A stretch of DNA of 64,000 nucleotides from Thelephora terrestris (Eukaryota > Basidiomycota > Agaricomycetes > Thelephorales > Thelephoraceae). Of the stretch, positions 1 through 10,591 are shown piece by piece. The stretch is taken from assembly GCA_015956445.1 (NCBI GenBank), contig WIUZ02000012.1:62001-126000 (forward strand), in the 5' to 3' direction. The number at the start of each line of letters is the position of its first letter. Within the stretch, counting starts at the first letter, position 1. The position numbers were made by a program, and so were the translations under genes. The notes under the pieces were generated by a model. It was not told the DNA's origin and did no database searches. It saw only the letters and a list, made by a program, of their open reading frames with translations.

Positions 1-416
1 ACAGAGACGATAAATTAGTGGAAGAAAGGAGTTGAAGGGAATTGTCGTCGGTCCAAGGACACTGGAATGTGGAGAAGGATCGTCTGCGTCACGCTATGTT
101 TAGAGAGAAATGAACGAGGGCCGTCAGAAAAACCCAAGTAGTCTTTGGGGCTCGTGAGGTCGGAAAATTGATTTTATAGATCATAATCTCATCTCTCATG
201 TCAACTTTCCCAGCTTGCCCAAAAATAGAAAGGCGCAATGTGTGTGCTTCTCGGGATTGCTCGCAACGGAACTTCTTTCGGCTAGTCCACCTTGGCAACA
301 GCCTAACTTCCCTCGCCTGCTTTGTCTTCAACTCCCTCCTCCTCCTCCCCAACATCGGGTGGCAATAATTGTTATCTGTCTTATGAGAGTTCTGCAGGTC
401 TCGTGTCGCCCTTGTT
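1..416. other. Unclassified flank, no supported gene
   Basis: I see no gene here. Short open frames exist on both strands, but none has a recognisable domain or a conserved second copy in the window. The stretch is the left flank of the family D LTR; the duplicated target TTGTT is at 412-416. Together with the sequence after 5055 it forms the pre-insertion locus, which may itself be an older repeat. Confidence 0.5.
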
Positions 417-669
417 TGTCAGCGTGCTGAATTTTATTCCCTTTTTGAACCATTTTTTTACACCCAACTTTCGCCCACTTTCCTTACCTATACCCTTTTC
501 TTATCTTATCATTTCCCTTATCACGACTCACACGTCATCAAGGAACACAGACAAGGACACTGATGATATTACACACGTGCGCGCAGCAAAGACACAAGAC
601 TACCAAACCGACGGAGTTGAATCCGCTCGGGCTCTATGGACGAGGACTAAGGCGTACAAACCCTAGTCG

Positions 670-3289
670 TCAAGACCTGGTCTGCCAGTACTCCTCAGCA
701 CTGGCAATCTCCTCCTCCGTCCCCTCCGAGGCACTCTCGACGGCTTCCTCGTTGACCATCTCGACGACCCGAGCTTCCTCCAGACGATGAGCTACGGCCA
801 GCTGAACCTCGGCGCGCAGGTGGTTCCTCGCTAAATCGACCGTAGTCTGATCCCGAGTCCTCTGGACTGACCAGCCCTCCACTCTCTCGGTCAGTTGAGC
901 CACCAGGCAAACGGCCTCCGCTGCACGCTGGACCGACAAGAGCGTAAGGTCGGTTAAGCCGTTCACGTCGACGGACTCCGCCGGAATCAGTTCGCCACGA
1001 TCCACGCGACACTGAAGCATCGTCGCATCGGAATAGGACAGTGGATTCAATGTCTCCACCCTGGCGGACGACGTTGGGATTACTGGGACACATGCGGTGC
1101 GCTGGACGAAGTGCCCCACGATAAGGAACCCAACGACGAGCACGGATAGACACTGGGGGCAAGGGGTGGTGTTCCGGTCCAGAACATTGCAAGTTCATTG
1201 CAAGGAAATGGACGATGAACCTGGCAAAAACCGACCCAGAACATCGCAAAGACATTCTGAATTTTCCAGGCCAATTTCTTTGCAGTGTTCTGGGACAGAA
1301 AATGGTCAGTACATTCACAGTGTTCCAGTAATGTTCCCACTAGGTAATCCATGGGTACATTCAGAATCTCCCCAAAGAAAGTAACCTTGATGTCGATGAT
1401 TGGCGCATTTACAATGTTCCTGGTCAGGAAAATTCAAAATGCGGCCAAACAATGTGTTTGCAGTGTTCCAGGGTGGTACATCCAGAATGTACTGGTGCCA
1501 TTGACTGCAATGTACTGAGTTTTGCAAACATCAGGAACACTGCAGGAACACTGCAAGGAAACTGGAAAAACTGGGAACATTTTGAATGAACTTGTGATGT
1601 TCCCAGTTTTTCCAGTTTTCTTGCAGTGTTCCTGACGTTTGCCGAACTCAGTACATCACAGTTGACAGTACCAGTACATTCTGGACGTACCACACTGGAA
1701 CACTGCAAAAACACTGTTTGGGTGCATTTTGAATTTTCCTGTCCAGGAAAATTGTAAATGCACCGATCGTCGACGTTGAGGTTACTTTCTTTGGGAAAAT
1801 TCTGAATGTACCCATGGGTTACCTAATGGGAACATCACCGGAACATTGTGAATGTACTGACCATTTTCTGTCCCAGAACACTGCAAAGAAATTGGCCTGG
1901 AAAATTCAGAATGTCTTTGCGATGTTCTGGGTCGGTTTTTGCCAGGTTCATCGTCCATTTCCTTGCAATGAACTTGCAATGTTCTGGACCGGAACACCAC
2001 CCCTTGCCCCCAGTGAGAACGTTGCCCATGCACTGGCGAGATCGACGGAGGCGGAATCGGAACAGCCACCTCGTTCTCCCCCACGTACTCCAACTCGGGA
2101 GAACTGCTAACCGGATTCACGGCCGTCTCCTCAGACGTCTCGCGGACGACCTCTTCCCCGCCATCGGTATGCGCCGGTGTACGGTACGAACCGTCGGAGG
2201 CTAAAAAGGATGTCAGTGGACAAGTCAAAATATGTCAACCGGCATCCCACCTATTGGGGAAGCCATCCGATCCGGGATCGACTCGTCTCTGGACTCGTCG
2301 CGTACCGCAGCTACCGAACGCGTATGGCAGTGACACAATCGCTCGCTCATGGACTCTACCCGAGCGCCCAGTAACAGCAAGGCATCATCCAACGTGTCAA
2401 CCTGAGAAGTGGCATGAGCTCTCTTGGACAAAGACCAGGAGAAGTCGCACCAACCTTGGTGTCCAGCTCATTCAGAGCCCTTCTATGACGGTTGAGCCGT
2501 CGATCGACCTCGATCAGGTCCCTCTGGATGGTGTCGTCCCTCTCCTTCAAGGATTCGACCAATCAATTATGTTCCTCCCGCATCGCCAGCATCTCGCTCT
2601 CGAACGTCACACGAAGCGTGTCGTTCATCAGGAGGAGCGTTTTCTTCATGTCCAACGCCTCCGAGTACATCCTACGGGCGTCGTCCTTTGCTTCCTTCAC
2701 CTCACGTTTCAGCCGCTCATTCTATAAGTCCATCAGTGTTATCCCACAAGCGGGATGCACAGACCGACTCACCGCTTTCTGTTCCGTCCTCAGTAGGAAC
2801 CAAAGGCGGTGACCCACAGCTGCTGTATAGTGTTGGGAGCGAGTCGCTCCAGGCCACCTTCCTTCTCCGTTTCCCAGGTCGTAGATTCCCATCTTCAGAA
2901 GATCCCACAACGATGACGCCACCGGAGTCTCCCATGGCATACGCAACTCGGTGTCAAATGTGACCCCGCGCATAGACTCCTGTAACTTGTGGTCAATCAA
3001 GTTGTGATACCACAACTCGTCATCCATGGTCAAGTAGTGGGGAGGCCTGGCGATCGTTGCCTCCAGTTGTCGAGCATCCACCTTATCAGCAACAGCAAAG
3101 ATCTACGATACAATGTCAGTTGTTGCCAGCAAACGGTGATACGTGACGTCACACCTCGCGATAACTGGGGTACGCCACGTTGGCGTTCGGAAGGAAGTAA
3201 CCCTTGTTCTGCACGGACCGAGGATCCGCGGACTCAATGGTAGCGGTGCTGTTCTCAGCACGGAAGACACGATCGGAGATCATGGGCAT
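670..3289 (-). CDS. Antisense U3 gene of family D, copy 1 (holds a palindromic insertion in a predicted intron)
   Basis: This minus-strand gene starts at MPMISDRVFR (3289) and runs left to about 670. A second copy lies at 43521-45270. Its second coding block (about 2723-3100) contains DDELW and GIYD words also found in the family A gene. The third is a helical, coiled-coil-like block beginning NERLKREVKEAK. The fourth carries a Cys-x-Cys pair, and the C-terminal part is Ser/Glu rich. Blocks are separated by gaps of about 50 bp with GT and AG ends. The palindromic element at 1151-2015 falls in the predicted last intron. Function is unknown. The copy looks decayed relative to copy 2. It is likely transcribed opposite to the LTR promoter, from its own upstream region near 3300-3420. 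Confidence 0.6.
1151..2015. mobile_element. Palindromic CACTA-like element 1 (865 bp)
   Basis: The two halves are near-perfect reverse complements over the whole length, with the centre near 1582. Ends are CACTGGGGGCAAGGGG and its complement. The 3-bp target AGA is duplicated (1148-1150 and 2016-2018). The matching empty site is seen in the other family D LTR near 44000, where GGATAGAACG is uninterrupted. The interior is built from short words around GTTCCAG and AACACTGCAA, different from the other palindromes. It encodes no transposase, so it is non-autonomous. CACTG ends with 3-bp duplications fit the CACTA/EnSpm superfamily; a KDZ-type element is an alternative I cannot exclude. Confidence 0.8.
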
Positions 3290-3441
3290 AGTGAATGAGT
3301 AGTTGGTTGGTAGGATTGTTGGCTTGAGAAGAAGGGAGTTTGAGGGATCCAACGGCCGGTTTGCACTACGCTTTATTCAACCACCGACAGCGCTCGCGCC
3401 CTATTCGCCATTGGATCGGCCCATCGTTTCACCGGCCCAGA

Positions 3442-4281
3442 CACTGGGGGCAAGGGGTCACTTACCCAGCGATTACATTGTGATTACATTGTGATTTTTT
3501 AGACAATGTATCCAGCCTGTGGCCAGGAGGTACATGCTGAGTTCTTTTAGAAAGGGCCCATCAATGTGACCACAATGTGGCCAGTGGGTCCATCTTGATC
3601 ACTTTTACAAAGTACCCATCAATTCAATCACAATATGCCCTGTGGGTCCATGCAGGATACATTGTAAAAGTATTCATCAAAGTGGCCACTGGGCACTTTG
3701 TGAAAGAAACCCCTGGGTTCTTTCACATTTTTGCTTACAATGTGTCCAGCATACACCTGAGCCACTCATTGAAAGTTCTTTCATAAAGTATCCAGCAATG
3801 TGTCCACAAAGTATTCAACCAGATACTCAATGGCTTCTTTGAGAGTTTGTTGTGAAATCCAACCACATCGAGAGTTCATTGTGAAAACATTGAGAAGAAC
3901 CCCCTGGGGATATTGTGGTCGCATTGCAGGGTACTTTTTGAAAGAACTCTCAATGAGTGGCTCAGGCACCAAGTAGGATAAATTGTAAATAATATTGTGA
4001 AAGAAAACCCTGGTTTCTTTCACAAAGTGCCCAGTGGCCACTTTGATGAATACTTTTACAATGTATCCTGCATGGACCCACAGGGCACATTGTGATTGAA
4101 TTGATGGGTACTTTGTAAAAGTGATCAAGATGGACCCACTGGCCACATTGTGGTCACATTGATGGGTTCTTTCTAAAAGAACTCAGCATGTACCTCCTGG
4201 CCACAGGCTGGATACATTGTCTAAAAAATCACAATGTAACCACAATGTAATCGCTGGGTAAGTGACCCCTTGCCCCCAGTG
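3442..4281. mobile_element. Palindromic CACTA-like element 2 (840 bp)
   Basis: This is a full-length inverted repeat with ends CACTGGGGGCAAGGGG and its complement, centred near 3861. The target AGA is duplicated at 3439-3441 and 4282-4284. The empty site GGCCCAGACTCCCC is present in the second D LTR at about 45415. Interior words (ACATTGTG, CACAATGT, TACCCATCAA) match the element at 39206-39987, so these two belong to one subfamily. It lies just upstream of the antisense gene start, where it could separate that gene from its promoter. Confidence 0.82.
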
Positions 4282-4582
4282 AGACTCCCCATACATTTGC
4301 TTCAGTCATTCAAGTCCCACTCGGTCTTTTGTTGTCCCGATCGGACGAGCTGACGCGTCGTCCTCTTATTGGTCAGTCTTCACATGTGATATTGTCCTTT
4401 GTCATTCCTTTCCCACACGATGTCATGACCCCTTTCTTATTCTCTCACGAACCCTGACCCATTAGTCATTCCTTTATTATTTCTATTCTCTGTTTCGGGC
4501 CGCTTACTGTCCCAGCTTACTCTCGGCCCTTCTTTGCTCCGAGTTATTATTAGATAGGATTATCTCTGTCCCGGCCGCTCTC

Positions 4583-4590
4583 CTATATAG
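4583..4590 (+). promoter_or_regulatory. Sense TATA box of LTR D copy 1
   Basis: CTATATAG lies in the only promoter-like context near the right end of the LTR, followed by a pyrimidine-rich stretch. The same box is at 45721-45728 in copy 2. It marks the probable U3/R boundary and shows that the retrotransposon reads plus, opposite to the embedded gene. Confidence 0.55.
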
Positions 4591-5174
4591 GTACCAGTAG
4601 AGTAGCTGAGGACTCCCCATCTTTGATATCTCGGGAAGTCCTCTTCTCCTTGCAGCATCGGTGTATTTGCTGTAGGCCACTGAAGAGCTTATCGAGTAAC
4701 TCTCTGAACACGTTCGCTCTCCTCTCTCTCTCAGCCTTGCATTAAGAATCGGCGAACGCGCTTACGAAAAGGAGTTCCTCGCCGCTCTCCTAATCAAGCA
4801 CCAGTTTGAGGCGCCATCCTCAGGCTCTTATCTCTGCCCTCAGAAGACAATAGGGATTGATCGGATAGAGGCTCGGCACTCCTGCTGTGAATTCGGACAA
4901 CCTACTGGAGAACGCTCGTCCATCGCGTTTTGGACCACGTAGACTTTGGGTGGATATAGGGAAGTCGTTCCCCCTTTGCCCCATTGTTTCTTGTTGGTTG
5001 GAGTTGTGACTCACCAACAGCACTGGTACCTGAAGGGCGAAGAGTGGCCCTGACATTGTTCTCATCTGATTTATCGGGTGTGAACTGGTCTCGTGCCAGA
5101 ACTTTGCGCCTCCCCGTCGCGCTCGTTCTCATCTGATATATTGGGTGCAAACTGCACCGGAACTCTGTGCCTCG

Positions 5175-5455
5175 TCAACAACACTGCTATCGCGTCGGAG
5201 ATTTGCTTCTGTCCGTGTTCGCCACCTGTCGGTTTACGCGGCTCTGGCTACTGTGGGTTTTGGGGGTTTCACCTCGTCAACGACGTTGCTATCTCGTCGG
5301 AGATTTGCTTCTGTCCGTGTTCACCGCCTGTCGGTTTACGCGGCTCTGGCTGCTGTGGGTTCTGGGGGCTTTCACCTCATCAACGACGTTGCTATCTCGT
5401 CGGAGGTTTGCTATAATCCGCGTTCACCGCTTTCGGTTACGCAGCTCCACCTCCC
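5175..5455 (+). repeat. Tandem repeat, unit about 102 bp, about 2.7 copies
   Basis: Units begin at about 5175, 5277 and 5380 with TCAACRACRYTGCTATC and repeat phrases such as TCGGAGATTTGCTTCTGTCC. The third unit is diverged and partial. All three frames stay open through it, which is a by-product of the repeat rather than evidence for coding. Confidence 0.75.
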
Positions 5456-5734
5456 GCTTTTCGCTCGTTTTCACCCTAATCATTAGGTGTGTGCAAACCT
5501 GTCTTGTGCAAGAACGTCAGCACTATGGGCTCTTGCCCCGTCAATAACACGATGTTTCTCTCCCTCACGGAGGAGTGGATCCATCTGCGTCGACCGCTTT
5601 AGGTCCTAGTGAATTGTGACTTACCAATTGTTTTGTAAAATATCTCACGGTGTCACTAGCACTTGTTCCCAAAAGCAGTCATATGGTATTGGAATCTAAG
5701 GGCCTCGAAATGATACATCATACATTACTACCGG
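5456..5734. other. Intergenic stretch, nothing recognised
   Basis: I see no gene, RNA or repeat signature between the tandem repeat and the end of the minus-strand host-like gene. Confidence 0.4.
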
Positions 5735-6507
5735 TCAGACCATATTGTAATCGCATGTGTAAATCTGTCCGTGGAGCCATCGATCAAAGTCAGTGTCTCT
5801 TCCAGGATTCTCAAGGCCCTCCCTAATTGTGAGGTGATCTCTCATCAACTTTAGCAGTGCACCGTTGACCTGAATGCCTAGCCTGTCGAAGCATGTATTA
5901 ACCCTCAGAGGGGGGGGGAACTCCACCTGTTCTTGGTCCGGCTGCTCAATCATTCCGATATTGACGTGGACCTAGGGAGCGAGGGGACCGTGAGTTTTCT
6001 TTTGAAATGGGGGAGCTGTTTGAGAATGTGCTTACAGCCCTGGTGTTCTGTGTGTCTAGTTGTTGGGTTCCATGCCAGTACACCCACAGCATTCTCACCC
6101 TCAAGAGGCCGTTCTCTCTCTCCTTTTCCATCTCTTCATCGGCTATGAAACCGTCTGGAAGCAAAACATGTCCAGGGCGATTCAAGTACTCTCCGAAGGA
6201 CCTTATGACGATTTCCCCCAACATCGAGGGATCTGTCACCACTGGCGCGGGATCGAAGACGAGGCGGATCTTCTCCCGGGTCCACAAATCTTCAACGCAG
6301 TGGATGGACGACACGGATAACTCTAGGGCTATCGCTGCGGTTCTACCAAGACTTCTACAGGCCTTTGTTGCGTGTCGCACCCGATACGTCAGCATCGCTC
6401 ATTAACAATGGTGCTGGACCTACCTGGAGCCAAGGAGCAGCGCCTTGGAAGCACCTTCGGAAGCCCTTCAACATCTCCACAAATTGTATTGTGGAGAGGA
6501 AGTTGGC
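5735..6507 (-). pseudogene. Host-like multi-exon gene, 3' part, cut off by the family C insertion
   Basis: This is the downstream part of a minus-strand gene whose middle lies at 20456-21677 and whose start lies at 24102-25641. Open blocks at about 5946-6395 and 5735-5953 contain protein-like sequence (LWTREKIRLVFDPAP, NRPGHVLLPDGF). The solo LTR C, with TTGGC duplicated at 6503-6507 and 20451-20455, sits in a coding block: the same frame is open on both sides once the insertion is set aside. The block just left of the junction ends at a good donor (CAG followed by GTAGGT). I do not recognise the family with confidence. As it stands the gene is separated from its 5' part by about 14 kb and is presumably dead. 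Confidence 0.5.
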
Positions 6508-6612
6508 TGTCACGAACGCGTGACATAGTAGCCAAGATCTCACAAATAATTCAAGACATTGGTCTCATTCGCAGTAATAATAATACAAAGGGAACTAAAA
6601 GGAACTACAAAC

Positions 6613-7516
6613 TTAGACAAGGACAAACGGATCGACATCACAAGAACAGTTCTGAGGAAGAGGGCAACGCTGAGCGAAGTGGTGAGGGTTGTGAATACTT
6701 TCAGGACAGTAGGACCACTCTCGCGTCACCGGATCCTGCCAACACTCCCTACACCCCAACACATCATGAGATAAACTATCATACATCTCTCGCCGCACGT
6801 CCGACAAGGCCTCGCTCACTAATGCGAACCCATAGCGGTCTTGGAGACCCGCCACCTCCACCTTCAACTTCATCCTCACCTGACGTGACTTGTCGGAGGG
6901 ACGACAACGTTGACCAGAACGAGTCATCGGACTCTTGCGGGTCTTCTTCCTTTGGGACCTCTCCACCATCTGGCGAACTGGGACAGGACTCCAGGGAGGG
7001 GATGGAGGGAGAGGAACGCCCTGATCCTGGCGGTGGCGAAGGGACGACTGGGGACTTGGAAGGGGGGTCGGTGCAATAAGCCCCGTGACATTGATGTCCG
7101 AAATATCGGAAGAGAGATGCCTGGAAAGGTCCCCAATGTTCCAGAGCAAAGTGAGAGAAGTCATCATTCAAGCCGTTCATGATGACGTACATGAGATCCA
7201 CCCGCTTCTCCAATTTCGCGATCCTATCCTCCCTATCCCTCTCCATGACGTCCAGTAACTGGACAGCTCCAGGGTGTAAAGCCCGGACCACAGGCCCAGA
7301 AAGTCTGGGATCTTCGTAACCGGCCTGTTCCCAGAACTCGGCAGGAGCGTTATGGGCGGTAAGGAAGTCGACGGCGACCTGATTGTCGTGGGCGATGTTG
7401 GCAGGAGTATCGTACAAGTGTTGCTCCATGTTGTAAGGAGCACCCGTCTCAAGAGACGGGGTGAAGGGGGTGGAAGCAGCGTTGAGGACGACATTGGCGG
7501 CAGCAAAAGCAGACAT
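6613..7516 (-). CDS. Antisense U3 gene of family C, copy 1
   Basis: Start at 7516 (MSAFAAANVV). The first block of about 140 residues has an EHLYDTPA-like segment, then a charged helical stretch (MERDREDRIAKLEKRVDLMY) likely to form a coiled coil, and ends near ALEHWGPF. A later block in another frame, probably reached through an intron I could not place, is proline-rich then basic. It ends in a Cys/His-rich tail with GCRECW, YCPE, HHFAQRC and CSC, all conserved in copy 2. The tail could bind zinc. There is no clear sequence match to the A/D genes, but position, strand and layout are the same. It is probably driven by an upstream promoter near 7600. Function unknown. Confidence 0.55.
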
Positions 7517-7717
7517 GGTAGCAGAGGATGGTAGAAGATAGTATTGGTGTTTGGTGGGAGTGGAAAAGAGACGATGAGGGAAACGATCATTAATCCCCCT
7601 GACTTAAATACATCCTGACTCAAGGAAAACCAGAAAGGGAAAACAAAAACCCATTATCCATTAACATCCCCATTAGGGTAAACGAACCCTCAACCCCAAT
7701 CGAGATCCCATCAATTC

Positions 7718-7755
7718 AGAGAAATCCCCATCGATCATGAGAAATCCCCATCACG
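7718..7755 (+). repeat. Short minisatellite in LTR C copy 1
   Basis: GAGAAATCCCCATCRATC-type units occur about twice in tandem here, with a diverged unit near 7780. Copy 2 of the same LTR has about four units at 54915-54998, so the array length varies between copies. Confidence 0.6.
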
Positions 7756-7954
7756 CTTCTATTGCTACCACGAAACACGAGAAATCCCCGAATGCTTCCA
7801 TTGACCCGCGCCCCTATTGTTCCCGTACGAGTAATTACTATCGGTCGTCCTAAGTCCCCTCATTCTGACTCATCCACCCTACCCTAAACTACGCACAGAC
7901 CATGTTGACTCTTGTTTGACTCGTTGTAGAATAATGACTCCTGTAGAGGATTGG

Positions 7955-7964
7955 GTATATAAGG
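7955..7964 (+). promoter_or_regulatory. Sense TATA box of LTR C
   Basis: GTATATAAGG is followed by a C/T-rich stretch (CTCCTTCTTTTCCCC) typical of fungal start regions. The equivalent in copy 2 is near 55191. It lies about 145 bp upstream of the plus-strand ORF that starts at 8109. Confidence 0.6.
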
Positions 7965-8108
7965 AAGAGCGTTCGCTCCTTCTTTTCCCCATTCTCAATC
8001 TCTTCTGTACTCCCCTAACCACAACCTGAATAAACAAAGTAAGCTGAGGAATTCTCCTCACGTCTTACTCTCTCTAACTCATTCAAGCAGGAATTCTCCT
8101 GCCAGTGT

Positions 8109-8588
8109 ATGTTCAGTCCCCCAAATCCTTTCCCCTCTATTAGTCCAGTCCAACGACCGAACGTCCCTGACGCCAGGAGATCTATCTGGGAGTATAAACT
8201 CATCAGGAGTCTCCAAGTAAACCGAACAGCCGGTTTACTCACCCATTTCCCTTATTACCGACCCTTTGCAGCCCTCGACGCCGGAGTCACCACTCCTCCT
8301 TTTCTCTTAGGAGCAGACCATCAATTCCTCTGGAATTCGGATCTTACGGAGAGCGTCCTTGCCACCGTTTACTTCAGTATCAGTCCAGCCTTTTATTTTC
8401 CTTCACCGCGTGTTCATCTAACCACAAATATCCATACCCACTCTCCTGCTATCATCGTCCTCTGGTGGGAAATCCCAACTGAATTACCTTATTCAGTTAT
8501 AGAATATCTCGTCAGTTTCGAACGTCTCAGCGACCAAGACTTTGAACCATTTGTGCAGCAGCTCAGTCAGTTCTGCCAAGACTATCAC
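8109..8588 (+). CDS. Sense ORF in the R/U5 part of LTR C, copy 1 (interrupted by the A element)
   Basis: The frame starts MFSPPNPFPS and contains RRSIWEYKL, RPFAALDA, GADHQFLW and PAIIVLWWEIP, all conserved in copy 2 (55348 onwards). The A-family element enters at 8589, and the rest of the LTR resumes at 20287-20450, where the same frame reaches its stop just before the LTR end. It is not gag, protease, RT or integrase that I can recognise. Conservation between two independent solo LTRs suggests it was a gene. It lies downstream of the LTR promoter, so it would be the first ORF on the element's own RNA. Confidence 0.55.
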
Positions 8589-8777
8589 TGTCAGGAACAT
8601 GGTATTTTAAAAAAAAAACTTTTTATAACACGCTCTTTCTTCGAACTCTTCTTACCACTTCTTATGTTTTGAATGCTTCACACTCCTTATCTTTCACACC
8701 AATCATTCGAAACACACACACGCGCGTACTATTCCCAGCGAATCCACAACGAGCTATACAAGTGCTATCCTACGTCC

Positions 8778-10518
8778 TCAAAAGTCGACTCTATCCACGG
8801 CAGGCCTGAAGGTCACCAAACGTCCATCCCGGAGATCGTAGTGCTGGCCCCTCCTCGCTAGGACCTCCCCGAACATGGCGTCACCATCTTCGGCACTCAG
8901 CTGAACGACTAGTTCAAGCCGATAGGAAGAGACTCCTTCGAGCGGACCGATCAGCCTCCCAGATGTCACCGAACTCTGGAACACCTGATCCCACATCGCC
9001 ATCACCGGGTGACTGCTCAACAGCACTATCGACGTAGTCGGCGAGCGACCCTCCGTCTCCCTCGTCGGACCCCTGGGTGGGATCCTGTCTTGCGAGTCGA
9101 AGCTGGTGGCGAAGCTGGATCTCCGACTCGACCTGTCGGTAGGGACGGTTGACCCGATAGCGGAACTCTCGTCCTCCACCTCGACCAGACTGGTCACCAT
9201 CCGACTCAACTGGTCGAGGATAGGGATTAGCCGATGGAGCCATGCGATGAGCAGGACGGCGTCGAGAGCGTTTGCAACGTTGCCCCTTAGTCACCGGACG
9301 TACCTCGGCAACCCTCGGAGCATCTTCGGCTCGGTCAACCTCCATGACCTCATCCTCGATCTTCACCAACTGATGGATCGGCTGCAAGACGCAGCGCCCA
9401 CAGTTCTCCTTGTCGGAAGCGGCCAAGGTGGAAGCCGGACCTGGTGTCGGAACGGGAACCGCGTTCTCGATCGGAGGCGTCGCATAGGACGACGGTTTAG
9501 GCGATGGCAGTACCACCTCGTCGGCGTACTCCAACTCGAACGGAACATCGGCTGTCCCCTGACCAACCAATTTGGGACCCTCCTTGCAGTTGCAGGTCTT
9601 ATCCTGCAAGGACTCGACCTGCGCTGTCAACACAGCCACCACGTTCTCGAGTTCTTCGGTCTAGGAAATGTCAGCTTCCATCATTCTAAAACAACGATGA
9701 AAGCGGCATTACCTTTTCATCCCTCCTGGCCAACGCACCCTTGATGTTGTTATCCCTGACCTTCAGACCGGCGATCAACTCTTGATGGTTGGCGACCATT
9801 GCCTCCAACGCCTCGTTCGTTCCTTGTTGGAAGGCTGCCAAGGTCTCCTTCATCTGAAGACCCTCCGCCGACAGACGAAGAACGTCTGCCTTCGCCTCTT
9901 TCACCTCGCGCTCCAAACGTTCAACCTAGGCAGTTTGATTAGTCGAGAGTCATACTCGAATATTCAAACGGAGAACCGACCTTGCTCTCCCCCTCCCGAA
10001 CGAGCGACCACAACAACGACGTGGCGGCAGTGGCATGGCGGACGGCCCGAGGAACGGTTGCCCCGTGCTCCAACAGGTCCTGGTCGTAGATCCCCCTCTG
10101 AAGGGTGTACCAGAGCTCCTTCTTGATCGGATGCTCCAGCTCCCCGAATCTACCCCTCATCCGGAAGGCTACCTTCTCGGCGATGATTGTACGGACCCAG
10201 AGCTCATCGTCCCAGGTCAACCCCATTAAATGAGGCATGGTCTCCCTGAGACGTTCGGGGTCCACTTCCGTGACGACCTCCAAGATCTAGAAGCCGTTAG
10301 CTGGACATCAACGCCCCAAAGAACGTAACCTCTACCTAGAGGAAGGCGTTAGTGCTAGCACAGAAAGCTCTAGGTCTCCCCCATACCTGGTCATCCGTGG
10401 TATAGGGAGTCCCTGCTGCACAGGCGTAGGACTTGCGGGCAGCGGCACGACGGTCGATGCGAGAGATGGTAGAGATACCATTGGCGACTTTGTAGGTATG
10501 GTTGTTGGGGAAGGACAT
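8778..10518 (-). CDS. Antisense U3 gene of family A, in the 5' LTR
   Basis: Start at 10518 (MSFPNNHTYK). Coding blocks run leftwards: an N-terminal 44 residues; about 100 residues with DDELW, RFGELEHPIKKELW and GIYDQDLLEHG; a helical block beginning VERLEREVKEAK, probably coiled coil; then a block with CNC and CGRC cysteine pairs and an acidic Ser/Pro region; and a C-terminal block ending FRPAVDRVDF at 8778. Introns with GT/AG ends, about 50-100 bp, separate the blocks and agree in phase, giving about 479 residues; positions are worked out in the copy at 61660-63398. An in-frame alternative without the last intron would end at 8914. It looks whole. It probably has its own promoter near 10590. 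No known domain recognised. Confidence 0.7.
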
Positions 10519-10585
10519 GTTTTGGTAAGATGATGGGGAAGTTGCTGGTGTTGCTGATCAAGGATGGCTTCAAGAAGACGTCCTT

Positions 10586-10591
10586 CTTATA
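10586..10591 (-). promoter_or_regulatory. TATA-like box for the antisense gene of LTR A
   Basis: On the minus strand the sequence reads CTATAAGAAGG about 70 bp before the ATG at 10518, followed by an A/C-rich leader. A CACGTG box lies further upstream (about 10606). The same arrangement occurs in the other A LTRs, for example near 61588. Confidence 0.5.

Larger units (their letters stand above)
417..5055 (+). mobile_element. Solo LTR, family D, copy 1, with two nested palindromic elements
   Basis: The LTR starts TGTCAGCGTGCTG and ends GTGGCCCTGACA, and is flanked by a perfect 5-bp duplication TTGTT (412-416 and 5056-5060). No internal gag-pol follows, so it is a solo LTR left by LTR-LTR recombination. 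Removing the two insertions (1151-2015 and 3442-4281, each with its 3-bp duplication) leaves about 2.93 kb, matching the second copy at 43273-46193. A sense-strand TATA box lies about 470 bp from the right end, so nearly all of the LTR upstream of it is U3. That U3 holds a minus-strand gene. The ends and 5-bp duplication fit Ty3/gypsy. Family assignment beyond that is inference from the CCTGACA end shared with family A. Confidence 0.85.

Noticed and set aside
1151-2015. Foldback (Galileo-type) or Helitron element
   Set aside because: CACTG ends with 3-bp duplications fit CACTA/EnSpm better. Helitrons make no target duplication and have no terminal inverted repeats.
3442-4281. CRISPR-like or regulatory repeat array
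   Set aside because: The regularly recurring ACATTGTG words belong to a palindromic DNA element with defined ends and a target duplication. There is no fixed spacer length and no cas genes.
5145-5547. Gene in the 102-bp tandem repeat
   Set aside because: Three frames are open at once, which is a product of the repeat unit. No start context or intron pattern.
8109-8588. Sense ORF of LTR C as gag of the nested A element
   Set aside because: It lies outside the A element, left of its target duplication, and is found in a second C LTR that has no internal region.
9106-9744. Plus-strand 212-codon frame in LTR A (with copies at 17492 and elsewhere)
   Set aside because: It is the reverse-strand shadow of the antisense gene. 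It lacks the block structure, and its conservation follows from the opposite frame.
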